A stretch of 64,000 bases of DNA. It comes from Symbiodinium natans. Lineage: Eukaryota > Sar > Dinophyceae > Suessiales > Symbiodiniaceae. Each line of letters begins with the position of its first letter. Position 1 is the stretch's first letter. Of the stretch, positions 9,365 through 19,074 are shown piece after piece. Both the position numbers and the translations under genes were made by a program. The DNA lies in the NCBI GenBank assembly GCA_905221605.1, contig CAJNDS010002130.1, forward strand, positions 325,001 to 389,000, read 5' to 3'. A model generated the notes under the pieces. That model did no database searches and was not told the DNA's origin. It saw only the letters and a program-made list of their open reading frames with translations.

Positions 9365-11053
9365 GGATGTGTGGAGTCACCGCTGCCTGCTCCCCCTTCC
9401 TGTGTTAGGGAGGGAAGGGCATCTTCCCCGGGCAGCAAGCCCATTTCACCTCCTCTTTCTTCAGTTCACACCCAGCCGGCCGTCCCCCTGCCGGACCTCG
9501 GTGACGAATTCACCTTTTGTTCGTGGGTAAGCTCCTTGCCCCGCCTCCTCCGTGGAGGCCGCACATCTTTTGCACATTTCATTTTGAGCACTCTTACCCT
9601 TGCGCGGGACACCACTTTGGAACCCGCAACCGCTCTCTTTCCGCTGCCCCTGCCGTTCCCAGGATTGTTTCAGCAGCGTGCCCGGAAGATGTCCAAGGAT
9701 GAGTTCCGCAGGCTCTGCGTGCGTCGTTGTACCCATTTCGTGATCATGAGTCTTAATTTTCTGCACGCGGGTTGCAAGCATGTTCCCTTGGATGCCTTGA
9801 GGAGGCCACCTAGCCCCGTCCAAGCGCAAGCTTATGGGAGGATAGGTGCGCTGGTTCGAGCGTGTAGCCGGCAGGCCGAAACCATCTCGGCCTTCGCTGG
9901 CCGCCGAGGCTCGCGCACAGCAGCCCGGCTTGAAGAGGCCGTCGCCTATCTTCGAAATGCAGGCTTCGGTCCCGGCTCTTATGCCACGGATGCCGCCCAG
10001 GCCGCGGTGGGTACGCGCATTCTTCATCAGGACTGTGGCAGAGAGGAGCTTAAACCCTACAGACCTATAGTTGCATCTGAACTCGCGTTGCATGGTTCTG
10101 GCTCGTGGCCGTTGGACAAGCATCTTGGCCCCGAACTCCTCATGCCTTATCTTGAGCCTGAGGTCCTGCGGTCTTTCCCTGGAACCGATGCCCCAACCCC
10201 CACCTTCGACCAGGAGGACAAGGGTGAATTGGTAAAGGTTTTTAGGCTTTGGGATAGCTTCGGTTTGCTCGGAGTCATCAGAGGGCCGCTGCCTGAAAAG
10301 AACCTCACCAGGCTTTTTGGTGCCTTCAAAGCGCCCGGCCGGCTCCGACAGATAGGGGATAGAAGAGGCATGAATTCCCAGGAGGCTTTCCTGCGAGGTC
10401 CCTCAAGGTTCTTGCCGACGGGGCCCCAGTTGTGCATGGTGCATGTCCCTGCATTCCACTCCTGCTTGGTTGGGTCTGTGACGGACCGTAAGGACTTTTA
10501 TTCGCAGGCCCGTGTCACTGCAGAGCGGGGTCTCAGCAACGCAATCGGCCCTGCTGTTCACCTCAGCGATCTTGCAGGTACCGCAGCTTACGATGCATTT
10601 CTCCTGAAAGAAGCCTCGCAGAAAAGACGCAAACGGAGGCTCAAAGGTGATGGTCTCGAAGGAGACAGTCCAAGGTCCATCCTTGTGGGGCCCCCTTCTT
10701 CCGTTCATGGCACCTTCCTTGCTCTCCTGCAAGGTGATGCCGGAGGGGTCGAGTATGCAACAGCAGGTCACGAGGGGCTCCTCCAGACCTTTGGGCTTCT
10801 CGACTCTGAGTGGGGCCGTCTCCAGAGCAAACACACTGTCCATGCGCACGGCCCGTGGGACGGGCTCATAATCGACGATTTCTTCGCTCTTTCGCCTAGA
10901 GTGCGCCTCTTTCCTCCCAGGCTCCGGCCTTTCTGCTTCAGAGGCAAAGCTTCGAGTCGCAAAGGCGGCCTATGCGTCCGAACAGCTACCAGGCGCGGAC
11001 GACAAAGACATCTGGGGCAAGAGACATTTCAAAGTCGCGGGGGCCGAGATTGA
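9365..11053 (+). CDS. Reverse transcriptase part of Pol, DIRS-like, frame 2
   Basis: Frame 2 is open without a stop from 7817 to 11053; the part that looks like Pol begins after the Gag stop (PLPDLGDEFTFCSWVSSL, then MSKDEFRRLCVRRCTHFV at 9689). RT landmarks are visible: LPEKNLTRLFGAF, then motif A as SVTDRKDFYSQARV with the catalytic Asp at 10484-10486, then VEYATAGHEGLL, then motif C as DGLIIDDFFALS with the Asp pair at 10874-10879. Here IIDD replaces the more common YxDD/YLDD. After motif C this frame becomes Arg-rich nonsense, while the next frame carries the RT thumb, so translation must shift by +1 between 10895 and about 10956, or this copy has an indel. No ATG is needed if it is made as a Gag-Pol fusion. 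Confidence 0.75.
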   Translation, partial: GCVESPLPAPPSCVREGRASSPGSKPISPPLSSVHTQPAVPLPDLGDEFTFCSWVSSLPRLLRGGRTSFAHFILSTLTLARDTTLEPATALFPLPLPFPGLFQQRARKMSKDEFRRLCVRRCTHFVIMSLNFLHAGCKHVPLDALRRPPSPVQAQAYGRIGALVRACSRQAETISAFAGRRGSRTAARLEEAVAYLRNAGFGPGSYATDAAQAAVGTRILHQDCGREELKPYRPIVASELALHGSGSWPLDKHLGPELLMPYLEPEVLRSFPGTDAPTPTFDQEDKGELVKVFRLWDSFGLLGVIRGPLPEKNLTRLFGAFKAPGRLRQIGDRRGMNSQEAFLRGPSRFLPTGPQLCMVHVPAFHSCLVGSVTDRKDFYSQARVTAERGLSNAIGPAVHLSDLAGTAAYDAFLLKEASQKRRKRRLKGDGLEGDSPRSILVGPPSSVHGTFLALLQGDAGGVEYATAGHEGLLQTFGLLDSEWGRLQSKHTVHAHGPWDGLIIDDFFALSPRVRLFPPRLRPFCFRGKASSRKGGLCVRTATRRGRQRHLGQETFQSRGGRD

Positions 11054-14000
11054 TTCCAGCGTTGAGTGTGTTCGAGACGGCCTTACTACCATCGGCTGCC
11101 CGGCCAAGAAGAGGCTCAGCCTTGCTGCCCTGTCTATCCGAGCCGCCTGCTGGCCTCTTCTCTCGTCTGAGCTTTGTTCTATGTTGGCCGGGTCCTGGGT
11201 CTCTTGCTTGCTGTATCGGCGCTGTCTAATGTCTTGCCTGGACGGCCTCTTTGCTCTTGGCAAGTCCATGCCGGACGCCCCTGCGGGTAGTGCAGCTGTG
11301 CTCCTTCCTAGAAAAGTGGCAGGGGAGCTCCAGCTGTTAGCTCTTTTGGCGCCTGTCATGTGCACGAATGCCTCAGCCAGCCCGGCGGATTTCATCTGCA
11401 GCACCGACGCCTCAACAGCTAAAGGAGCCTACTGCAGGAAAGCTGTCGATCCCGAGGCTTCTTTGCATTGCTGGTTGGCTTCCGACCTAAAAGGCAGGCA
11501 CATAAGGCTTACTCACCCAGGCGCGACCTCCGAGGTAGTCCATGAGGCCCTAGACTTTGCTGCTTCCAGCAATTCCTTGTGTCAGCCAGAATCACAGCGG
11601 ATAAAGAAGCCGTTGGCCTGCACCTACGACTTCCTCCAAATCTGCGGCTCAGGCAGCGTCACACAGCACATCCGCTCAAGGGGCCTCTGCTCCGGCCCTG
11701 TCATTGACCTGTCCAGGTCAAAGCAATACGATCTGAGCCAGATTCATGTGGTCGAATGGGTTTGTTTCCTGCTCCAGGATGGGAGGCTCAAGTCGGTCTT
11801 GCTGGAACCTCCTTGCGCCACTTTCAGGTGCGCCGCTCGTTCGACATGTCGGTCGTACGACGTCCCCCTCGGACACTGCAGGAGAGATCCCAAAACCCTA
11901 AAGGGAAACTCGCTAGCCTTCGCTTGTTTCATTATCTTCTTGGTCGCCGTCCGCACTGGCACGCCTGCCCTTCTTGTGCAGCCTCGGCGCTCCAAGATGC
12001 GGCGGGTCTCTTTCTGGAGTTGGGTTTTAGGTTTTAAAGGGGTAAGTGAATCCTTGACTTCGCTTTGTGCGTTTGGGACACCCTATAGGAAAGAACTTGC
12101 TCTTCTTGGAAACCTGATAGATATCAGCTTCATACGAAGAAAGTGCCCCGGACAGCACCAGCACGTTCGTATCCAGGGTGGACTAGAAAAAGCCACAGCC
12201 GTGCCCCAAGACAAATTTGCCGCTGCTGTCGCAAAGACTTTCGCCAAGGCCATCTTCAGCAGACCCACGCCCGCAGAGGCTCCCAAGACAGGTCTTGAAA
12301 ATGTCGCCATTAACGACTTGCTTGTTGGTGGTTCATGGTTCCTAGGAAGGTCCTGGGTTTGGCGCCGCTCCGCCCACATAAACGTGCTTGAAACCCAGGC
12401 CGCCCTCGAGGCCATAAAGGATGCCGTCGTCCAAGACGGTGGAGACCTAAAACTGAACCTCCTGCTGGATTCTGCAGTCGCGCGAGGCGCTTTGGCAAAA
12501 GGTCGGAGCTCATCCCACCTTCTGAGGCCCGTCTTGTGTCGAGCTGCGGCTTGGCAAGTAGCGGGCGGCATTTACGCGGGTTACCATCACGCGCCTACGC
12601 GTTTGAACACTGCAGACGATCCCACGAGGGACAGGACCGTCCGTGAGGCCGCCGGCCTTTCCCTTGTTGCAGTTGCTTCAGACATGTTTCTCCCCAGCCT
12701 TCTTGAGCTTGCAAAGCTGAGCGCTCCTGTTGGGGCCTGGTTCCGTCTTGCTTTGCTCCTCAGCTTTAAGGTTTCAAGGGATAGGGGTTCTTGTCTCCTT
12801 AGGGCTGTTGGTTCTAGGTTTAGAGACTCTCTTCCCGAACCCGCCGACCTTAAGAGCCCTAAGGCCCCTAAGTTTCTGCAGGAAGGCCCCCGGCCGCCGC
12901 GCCGCGAGTTTGACAGCTCGCTCGGTTACCCTGGTGAGGGCCCCTTGAGCCCCAGAAACCAGCAGGACAGGCAGAGGCAAGGCAGCCGCGCTGGAAGGTC
13001 CCTTCCCGAGGGTCGGCCGGTTCTGCTCAGGACTTCCAATAATAGGGATAAGCTGCTCCATGGTTTTGATGCATGGCTTCGAGTCATCGGATCATCTCTG
13101 CAGTTCCTGCTAACCACTGAAGCTTCTCCTGCCGAGACAATCGTGGGATACCTTTGTCGATATGGCCGTGAGCTTTTTGATGCAGGAAGACCGTACTGGC
13201 ATTATGCTGAGACTATAAACGCCATTGCAGCAAAAAGGCCGAGTTTGAGGCGTCAGCTTCAGGGTGCCTGGGACCTCGCTTTTCAGTGGATGTCTTTGGA
13301 GCCGCACACTCACCATGTCGCGATGCCGGCTGTAATCTTGCTTTCGATGCTCTCGCTGAGTTTGCTTTGGGGTTGGAGGCTCGAAGCTGGCATTTTTGCC
13401 TTGGCGTGGGGCGGCTTGCTTCGGATAGGTGAGGCAACGGGATCACTGCGCGCCTCTCTAGTCCTACCTCGCGACGTCCTCTTTGCCAACCCCTACGTTT
13501 TGTTGAGGATCGTTGAGCCAAAGACGCGCTTTCGAGCAGCTCGACATCAGGCTGCAAAGGTCGACCAGGAGGATTTGGTGAAATGCATTGACATGGCCTT
13601 TGCATCACTTCCAGCATCTTCACGTTTATGGCCAATGTCGTCGCAAACTTTAAGGCGCAGATTCGATTCAATCCTTGACAGGCTGGGCGTACCGACGGCA
13701 AGGAATCACGCAAGGCCTTTGGACCTTGGATCGTTTAGGCCCGGCGGAGCTACGCACCAGCTCCAGGTCTCGGAGGATGCTGAGCTGGTGAGAAGGCGTG
13801 GGAGATGGATGTCCCACAGGGTCATGGAGGTTTACCTCCAGGAAGTGATGTCGTCAGTATTTTATCCAAGTCTTCCAATCCACGTCAGGGAGAATGTCAT
13901 GGAGGCAGCAGTGTCTTTTCCAGCTATCTTGGAACAATCCGTACAGTGGACCCGGCAAAAGATCCCCACCGAAGTATGGTATTCCCTTTGGTGCTGTTAA
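10872..14000 (+). CDS. RT thumb / RNase H / methyltransferase / tyrosine recombinase polyprotein
   Basis: Frame 3 opens after TAA at 10869-10871; the first ATG is at 11181 (939 codons), but homology-like sequence starts earlier (KAAYASEQLPGADDKDI, FKVAGAEIDSS), so the ATG is probably not the real start. Counting from 11181: RNase H first Asp in STDAS (D76); a C5-cytosine-methyltransferase-like domain, about residues 140-350, with FLQICGSGSVTQHI (SAM loop) and LEPPCATF whose Cys212 fits the catalytic PC motif; RNase H again with HINVLE (E404), LLLDS (D430) and LNTADD (D479/D480); then tyrosine recombinase with LLRIGE (R748), SFRPGG (R853), RGRWMSH (W876) and VYLQE (Y885). The His of the usual HxxR box is absent. 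The order RT-RH-MT-YR is typical of DIRS elements. The stop is at 13998-14000, just before repeat B1. Confidence 0.85.
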   Translation, partial: STISSLFRLECASFLPGSGLSASEAKLRVAKAAYASEQLPGADDKDIWGKRHFKVAGAEIDSSVECVRDGLTTIGCPAKKRLSLAALSIRAACWPLLSSELCSMLAGSWVSCLLYRRCLMSCLDGLFALGKSMPDAPAGSAAVLLPRKVAGELQLLALLAPVMCTNASASPADFICSTDASTAKGAYCRKAVDPEASLHCWLASDLKGRHIRLTHPGATSEVVHEALDFAASSNSLCQPESQRIKKPLACTYDFLQICGSGSVTQHIRSRGLCSGPVIDLSRSKQYDLSQIHVVEWVCFLLQDGRLKSVLLEPPCATFRCAARSTCRSYDVPLGHCRRDPKTLKGNSLAFACFIIFLVAVRTGTPALLVQPRRSKMRRVSFWSWVLGFKGVSESLTSLCAFGTPYRKELALLGNLIDISFIRRKCPGQHQHVRIQGGLEKATAVPQDKFAAAVAKTFAKAIFSRPTPAEAPKTGLENVAINDLLVGGSWFLGRSWVWRRSAHINVLETQAALEAIKDAVVQDGGDLKLNLLLDSAVARGALAKGRSSSHLLRPVLCRAAAWQVAGGIYAGYHHAPTRLNTADDPTRDRTVREAAGLSLVAVASDMFLPSLLELAKLSAPVGAWFRLALLLSFKVSRDRGSCLLRAVGSRFRDSLPEPADLKSPKAPKFLQEGPRPPRREFDSSLGYPGEGPLSPRNQQDRQRQGSRAGRSLPEGRPVLLRTSNNRDKLLHGFDAWLRVIGSSLQFLLTTEASPAETIVGYLCRYGRELFDAGRPYWHYAETINAIAAKRPSLRRQLQGAWDLAFQWMSLEPHTHHVAMPAVILLSMLSLSLLWGWRLEAGIFALAWGGLLRIGEATGSLRASLVLPRDVLFANPYVLLRIVEPKTRFRAARHQAAKVDQEDLVKCIDMAFASLPASSRLWPMSSQTLRRRFDSILDRLGVPTARNHARPLDLGSFRPGGATHQLQVSEDAELVRRRGRWMSHRVMEVYLQEVMSSVFYPSLPIHVRENVMEAAVSFPAILEQSVQWTRQKIPTEVWYSLWCC

Positions 14001-14033
14001 GGTTTCCACTTGCAATGGAGATGATGGGAGATG

Positions 14034-14185
14034 TGGGAGTTTCTTTCTTGCTGGCATTCCCTGGGCTCGACTTTTGAATGTTTGAGCCTGGGTGCTGGAT
14101 GTGATATGCCCAGCTGGCAGTGCTAGAGCAAGTGGATAGACTCAAACGCAAGGGTATGAGTGAAAGAAGGTGCGAGCCTTTGAAT
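14034..14185 (+). repeat. Split direct repeat B1
   Basis: A 152-bp block starting TGGGAGTTTCTTTCTTGCTG is repeated at an offset of exactly 229 bp (14263-14414). Its last five bases, TGAAT, are also the first five bases of A2. Confidence 0.9.
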
Positions 14186-14235
14186 GTGTAAAGGCGACCT
14201 CCGCTGGAATGAAACCTCAAGTCCCTTCTTCAGCT
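14181..14235 (+). repeat. Split direct repeat A2
   Basis: Identical to A1 (7063-7117) over 55 bp. It follows B1 with a 5-bp overlap, so the B1-A2 junction reproduces the joint of a circular form of the element. Confidence 0.9.
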
Positions 14236-14262
14236 CCCTCCCGCCCTCCCGCTTACAGTGCC

Positions 14263-14414
14263 TGGGAGTTTCTTTCTTGCTGGCATTCCCTGGGCTCGAC
14301 TTTTGAATGTTTGAGCCTGGGTGCTGGATGTGATATGCCCAGCTGGCAGTGCTAGAGCAAGTGGATAGACTCAAACGCAAGGGTATGAGTGAAAGAAGGT
14401 GCGAGCCTTTGAAT
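14263..14414 (+). repeat. Split direct repeat B2 (right terminus)
   Basis: A second copy of the 152-bp B block. It ends in TGAAT; beyond it (TCTTTCTCTTGTGGC) there is no further match to the element. The 27 bp between A2 and B2 are C-rich. Confidence 0.9.
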
Positions 14415-15084
14415 TCTTTCTCTTGTGGCTCAGGGTTACTTTTGTGTAGTAGGGTTTGGCATTTTGGGTTTAGGGCGTAGGGCGGGTTTAGGGTTCAAGG
14501 TGCTGGAAACTGTTGTGAGCTTGGTGGGTGTCTGGGCGGGACACGAGCCGCAGATTTTTGATACTCATAGAGCCTCAGCCCTGCAGCCCCGCCCCGCATG
14601 TTAGCTCCAGCACGCCTTCGTGAGCGATGAGGCAGTTCAACTTGGTGATGGTTCATGTTTTCGGTGTGATGGATTTCCCCATAGACTTCCGCCCCACCTT
14701 GAATGTGTAATGAGGTGCATAAGTGTAGAAGTCATGCGGGGCCATGAGCGTCAGCTGCTGAGGCAGCTGCTGAGGCTAGGGAAATGCGGAGGGAGAGCCC
14801 ACAACTGCAGATCATAACTGCCAGAGCTGTGTTTTGCGTTTGGACTTTCTGGTAAGTAGACAAAGAACGACCGGTACATTCGGGTAACTCAAAATTCTCA
14901 CAGAGGCAAAAAGCTTCAAGCTGTTGATATGAAGCACTTTCAATCCCAGGTCGTTATCTTTGTGCCTCAGATGGTGGCTGCCTACGTGCCGGTGGCACCA
15001 ATGCAAGCTTGCCATAGCCCCAGTGACCGGGTTTAGGGTCACCAGCCCGACTGTTATCAGCCGAGTTCCTGATTAGTTCCAAGT
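14415..15084. other. Gap with degenerate TTTAGGG tract
   Basis: 14450-14500 is T/G-rich with imperfect TTTAGGG units, the first such tract to the right of the retroelement. The rest shows no convincing coding frame, although a short open frame covers 14620-14817. Confidence 0.45.
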
Positions 15085-15420
15085 TCAGGCCTTGTAAGCG
15101 TGTTGCCCGCCCCCAACAGCTCTGCCCGGTGGTGGGGCGAAGAAGCGCAAATCGGAGCCTTCTCGGAGTTCATAGTGATCGGGGAGCTCTTTCTTCCTTC
15201 CCCATTTCGGATGCCAATTAGCTCTGTTGAACGTCCGGGACGCCCTACTGTAACTCCTACCCCACACCTGACTCACCTGACCTTGGAAGCCCTTACACGG
15301 TACGATCCTTTCTGCAAGTCGTCTGCTTATAATTGGTCTTGTGACTTTCCTGTTTGCAGCACAGCGTTTGCTTGCATGGTGTTGCCCTTGTCCTACTTGC
15401 AGCAACTGGTTAGTGTCTGA
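15085..15420. other. Both strands open, about 106 codons, unresolved
   Basis: The minus strand (15405-15085, ATG start, with KVTRPIISRRLAERIVPCK and KKELPDHYELREGSDLRFF) and the plus strand (15100-15420, with GAFSEFIVIGELFLPSPF) are both free of stops and both read like protein. I cannot choose between them from sequence alone. No family recognised. Confidence 0.3.
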
Positions 15421-16250
15421 GTCCCTATCTTGTCAGCCTCTCCATCCTTTTGAGCAGCATCGGCATAGTGTAAGTAGAGTCTTACATCTCCAATCCCATA
15501 ACATTCAGACCTTGTGCCCCAACATCCTGCTGTCGACGCTAAGGAGGAGGCAACCAAGAAGGCCGCGAATGCTGGGCGTTTCTTGCCTTACTATTGTTAT
15601 GATGATGATCTCTGCCCGCTCTCAGGCAATCGACGTACTTGCAGAAGCCAATGGCCTGTTCATCTAGATGAGGGCAGGCTGCACGCCTCTTTGCAAAAAA
15701 TCAATTGGGATCTTTATAGATGCTGTGGAGTGTGACATCAGTGGCGTGGATCCTGGAACTTTGAATTTCCTGCAAGAATCTCTGCGGTGTGGATCGCGGT
15801 CTAATCCGCATCAGCCCCGTGGCACTTGACGACTGCACAGCGATGTGGTCGCCGATCTGTACAAATAGTTGGGGCCCTTCCCACCAGTAGCTCCGCACTG
15901 AGCAACGTTCTGATGCCAAAAGCCTCTCAAAAGGCCCCCAAATGAAATCAATCTTCCTACATGTGGGAAAGACCCGGGGCGCGTGCTGTCGTCGTTTTCG
16001 GCTACCAGCGCCTCCTACTCAAGAAATGCCGGGCCCCTGGTATGACAAGCTGTGGATTGGGGCCTTTAGGGCCATCTTTCTTGTTGCACCGTGTTCCCCG
16101 CTGTACGGTTTACCATGTCAGTTGGATGCGCGAGTTTTGGTTGCTCATAGATGCCAGCGCCTCAGGTCCTAATCTGCAAAACCACCTCCAAGCCTCCAAG
16201 CCCCCAAGCCCCCAAGCCCCACTCCTAAATCCCGGCAACTCCAATGTGCT

Positions 16251-16362
16251 CTCAGGCAAATCAAGCCGGGGGGGCACCTTGTTGAGGATTCGCTACGGTC
16301 CCAGAGTCTGTAGGTCTTCTCCAGGGTTCAGGATCAGGACTTGCAGTTCGTTGTTTGGTTGA
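16251..16362 (+). CDS. Possible terminal exon
   Basis: After a C-rich run of CCAAGCCCCCAAGC repeats and an acceptor (GTGCTCTCAG), a coding-like frame reads KSSRGGTLLRIRYGPRVC and ends at TGA. The stretch 15430-16250 upstream shows only weak open frames and 16363-17220 nothing I can call. Confidence 0.25.
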
Positions 16363-17264
16363 AGCCGCTACTGTGAGCCCTATGCGGGTATAGAGTCTGA
16401 TTCCTACAGGTTCAAGAGTCTCGTCTAGGCTGCAATTGAGAATGGTAGCTAGCAACGTGGGAAAGTTCAGTGTCTGGACGAAGTGCCTGGACGGAGTGTG
16501 CCGATCTTTGCTCACCCAAAGTCCCAAGAAATCCTCAATGATCTCATGCAAAGGCCGAAAAGGTGATCTTCACACCTCTCTGGCCAGAAGTCTCGCAGCT
16601 TGGCAATTGAATTCCTGAAGGTTCGCTCCTGCACATTAATTCAATTATGGCGCAGGCTCAGACATGCTTTGAGAGACACGCTAGACGTGCCCCACCACAG
16701 GGACCATTCTGTTTTTCCTGATATTTTTTTGAGGTCAAAAAGGGTCAGGAACCACGAAGGGTAAACTGGCAAGTCCTGCATGCTCCCATTTTGGCGTGAT
16801 GCCCCTCCTGTTTTTAAACGGAAGTCTTGGGTAGGGCATGCGCTGGAGCTTTATAGATGCCTTTTGACGTCTATAGCTGAGGGTGGTGGAGGGGGAAACG
16901 AGGGAGGGTGGGGAATTCAAAACAGCACAGAAACACAGAAAGACTTGCAGGCGCCGTGCCAAGAGGCCTCAAACTGCAGCAGAAGGTGGAGTGGTAGGCA
17001 GGTGAAAATAGGAATTACTCTGGGGAGAATATGAGGTTGATATGCGAGGTAAGACGCAGAGGCTCGAACTCAATAACGCCATTTAAAGCTAGATGTATTG
17101 TGGCATCCTACTGCCGTCCTCGGGATTCCTCGGGTTCCCAAGCTTCTTTCGAGTGATGTGTAAGGATCTACACCCCCGCTCCTCCCCCTAACCCTGAACC
17201 CTGAAGCTCCAAACTCTCAGCGTGTGCCCGCTCTCAAGTACTGCATCGCAGCACGGCCTTGCAT

Positions 17265-17308
17265 TGCCCTTTGCCCCTTGCCCCTTGCCCCTTGCCCCTT
17301 GCCCCTTG
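17265..17308 (+). repeat. (CCCCTTG)n short tandem repeat
   Basis: Five to six consecutive units of GCCCCTTGCCCCTTG. The overlapping open frames only translate the repeat. Confidence 0.8.
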
Positions 17309-17946
17309 GACCTGCGGCGACCTGCGGCATTGGCGCTGGCGCTGGCCCCTGCTCAACAACCATGCTTGTCGCGCAATCTCAGGCCATGTCGCTCGCAGAG
17401 TCTGTCCGAGAGGCGTCCTCTGTTTGCTGCTTGGTAGCAGATGGATAGTGTCACGTGCTTGCAGCTGCATCGTCGTTGTCGTGGCTATGACGGTCTCAGT
17501 TGTAGCACCCGTCATCGCTCAAATTGCAGTTTGGGATTTGGCTCTAGTCTCGACAGGGGTTCGGACTTTGGGTGCCATGAACATTTGTTTGAGTGAATGC
17601 ATGTACATGCGAGTGTTGAAACTTGCCCGGCATTTTCATCCCGAGGAGGGTACCTTAAGCGGTCCTGGCAAAGTTCGCAAAGGCAAGATTCGGCAAGATG
17701 ACGCAGCGCTGTGCGGTTGAGGCTGCTCCAAGAATTCACACCCTCGCAGGCCCATGCAGACACCGGACATGGCGGTAATGCTGTGATGGTTCGGAGAGCT
17801 ACTGAGAGCACAAGCTCAATCATGAGCTGTCTCAAGTTGTCACCACGCTGAAAATTCAGAATGAAGCAAAGCTTCTCTGCCCCGCGATGGCGTTAGTTTC
17901 TGAAACTATCGGGGCACTGTTGGGGAGCAGCTGGGAAGCCGGGTTG

Positions 17947-18429
17947 CTATCTGCAGAGTAACCGGAACACCGTCTGGAACAAGCAGCAGTAACCCTTTGA
18001 TCGCGCACGATTTAGGAAGTAGCCGGTACATTCTTTTGAGAATTCCTGCGGCATTCTTTGATGATTAAGCGCTGAGACACGCGTCTTTGCTACATAGTGT
18101 CTCTGTTCATGTCTCGTCTCGCCTCTTGTGCATCGAACGCATCGGTTCCCAATCTTCTTTTCTACGCAGTGGTTGTGCCCAGCCTTGTGCCGCCTCTTCT
18201 TGGCTACGCAGTGGTTGTGTCCATGCCCTATCCGGCCTCTGTCCCACCTCCTCTTTGCTACGCAGCTGTTGTGTCCCCGCCTCTTCTTTGCCAGGGTGTC
18301 CATGCTCTGTCCTGCTGGAACACGGTACTTCAATTGCCTCCTGGAGTTGTTGTAGCAGAAGGTAGTGTAGAAGCAGAAGTACGAGTCGTCGTCGACATTC
18401 TTCGCTGTTCGAGTTGTGGCACTAAACAC
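17947..18429 (-). CDS. Minus-strand 160-aa ORF over a tandem repeat, doubtful
   Basis: A 160-codon minus-strand frame starts with ATG and carries a repeated GHNHCVAKKRR-like unit, rich in His, Cys, Lys and Arg. The DNA underneath is a 40-55 bp tandem repeat (CTACGCAGTGGTTGTG, three to four copies, 18160-18290). The plus frame reads an equally repetitive YAVVV / Pro-rich sequence. A repeat artefact is as likely as a gene. 18430-19070 has further weak + strand open frames (ATG at 18451) with no clear bias. Confidence 0.25.
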   Translation of the reverse strand: MFSATTRTAKNVDDDSYFCFYTTFCYNNSRRQLKYRVPAGQSMDTLAKKRRGHNSCVAKRRWDRGRIGHGHNHCVAKKRRHKAGHNHCVEKKIGNRCVRCTRGETRHEQRHYVAKTRVSALNHQRMPQEFSKECTGYFLNRARSKGYCCLFQTVFRLLCR

Positions 18430-19074
18430 TTCTAGCCCCTAGATTCCCAGATGGCGCTCCTTCAAGATCACGGGTGCCAACGCAGCGCCTGTATCGGTAC
18501 TTGTAGCTGCTTGCTTTGTCGCAGGTGCCCTGAACAACCGTGCTTCAGAACAATCTCAAACTTCATCTTGATCTCTATTGACAAAATCTTTGTTCAAGCT
18601 TTGACTCAAAACCTTCAGACTAAGCCTTGCGGCAAGACAGCGTATTTCACCGCACGCATGCCGATTGTCAGATCGCACTTGGCTTGGCGCAGCTGCGTGG
18701 CTGCTTTCAAGAAAGGCCTATACGAGGCTGGTACAACCCCATGCGCGCCCCAATTTCAAGAAATGAAACTTTGAAGTCTAGATGAGTGCCCAGCGGTTTT
18801 GCCAACATCTACAGGGCAACCTCGTAGTCACACAGCATTCATTCCCATATGCGGTATCTGCGTGCTGGCTTCATGTCCAGGGTTCATTGATATCTCAGAT
18901 GGCAGTCGGGAATGCAGCACAGTGTCTTGAGTGCTCCTGTGCAGAGTCGCATGCGAATGTGGACCCCCTCTCAAGCAGGTGCCGGCTCCATACCATCAAC
19001 TGGCATTGTGGCTAGGCAATTCTCAACATTCCAAACTTAAGTTAGCGGTTGAGTTCGAGTTTCCATACATCAGC

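Larger units (their letters stand above)
7063..14414 (+). mobile_element. DIRS/Ngaro-type tyrosine-recombinase retrotransposon, nearly complete, 7.35 kb
   Basis: The element is bounded by split direct repeats: A1 at 7063-7117, then the ORFs, then B1 (14034-14185), A2 (14181-14235) and B2 (14263-14414). A1 matches A2 over 55 bp and B1 matches B2 over 152 bp with no difference that I can see. This A1...B1A2B2 arrangement is the known signature of PAT/Ngaro-type YR retrotransposons, which insert by tyrosine-recombinase action on a circular copy. B1 and A2 share TGAAT, and the same five bases start A1 and end B2, so TGAAT is the likely crossover at insertion. There is no longer target duplication. 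Encoded parts, in order, are a membrane micro-ORF, Gag-like, RT, RNase H, methyltransferase and YR. The frame break after the RT motif suggests either a recoded or a recently inactivated copy. Confidence 0.85.
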
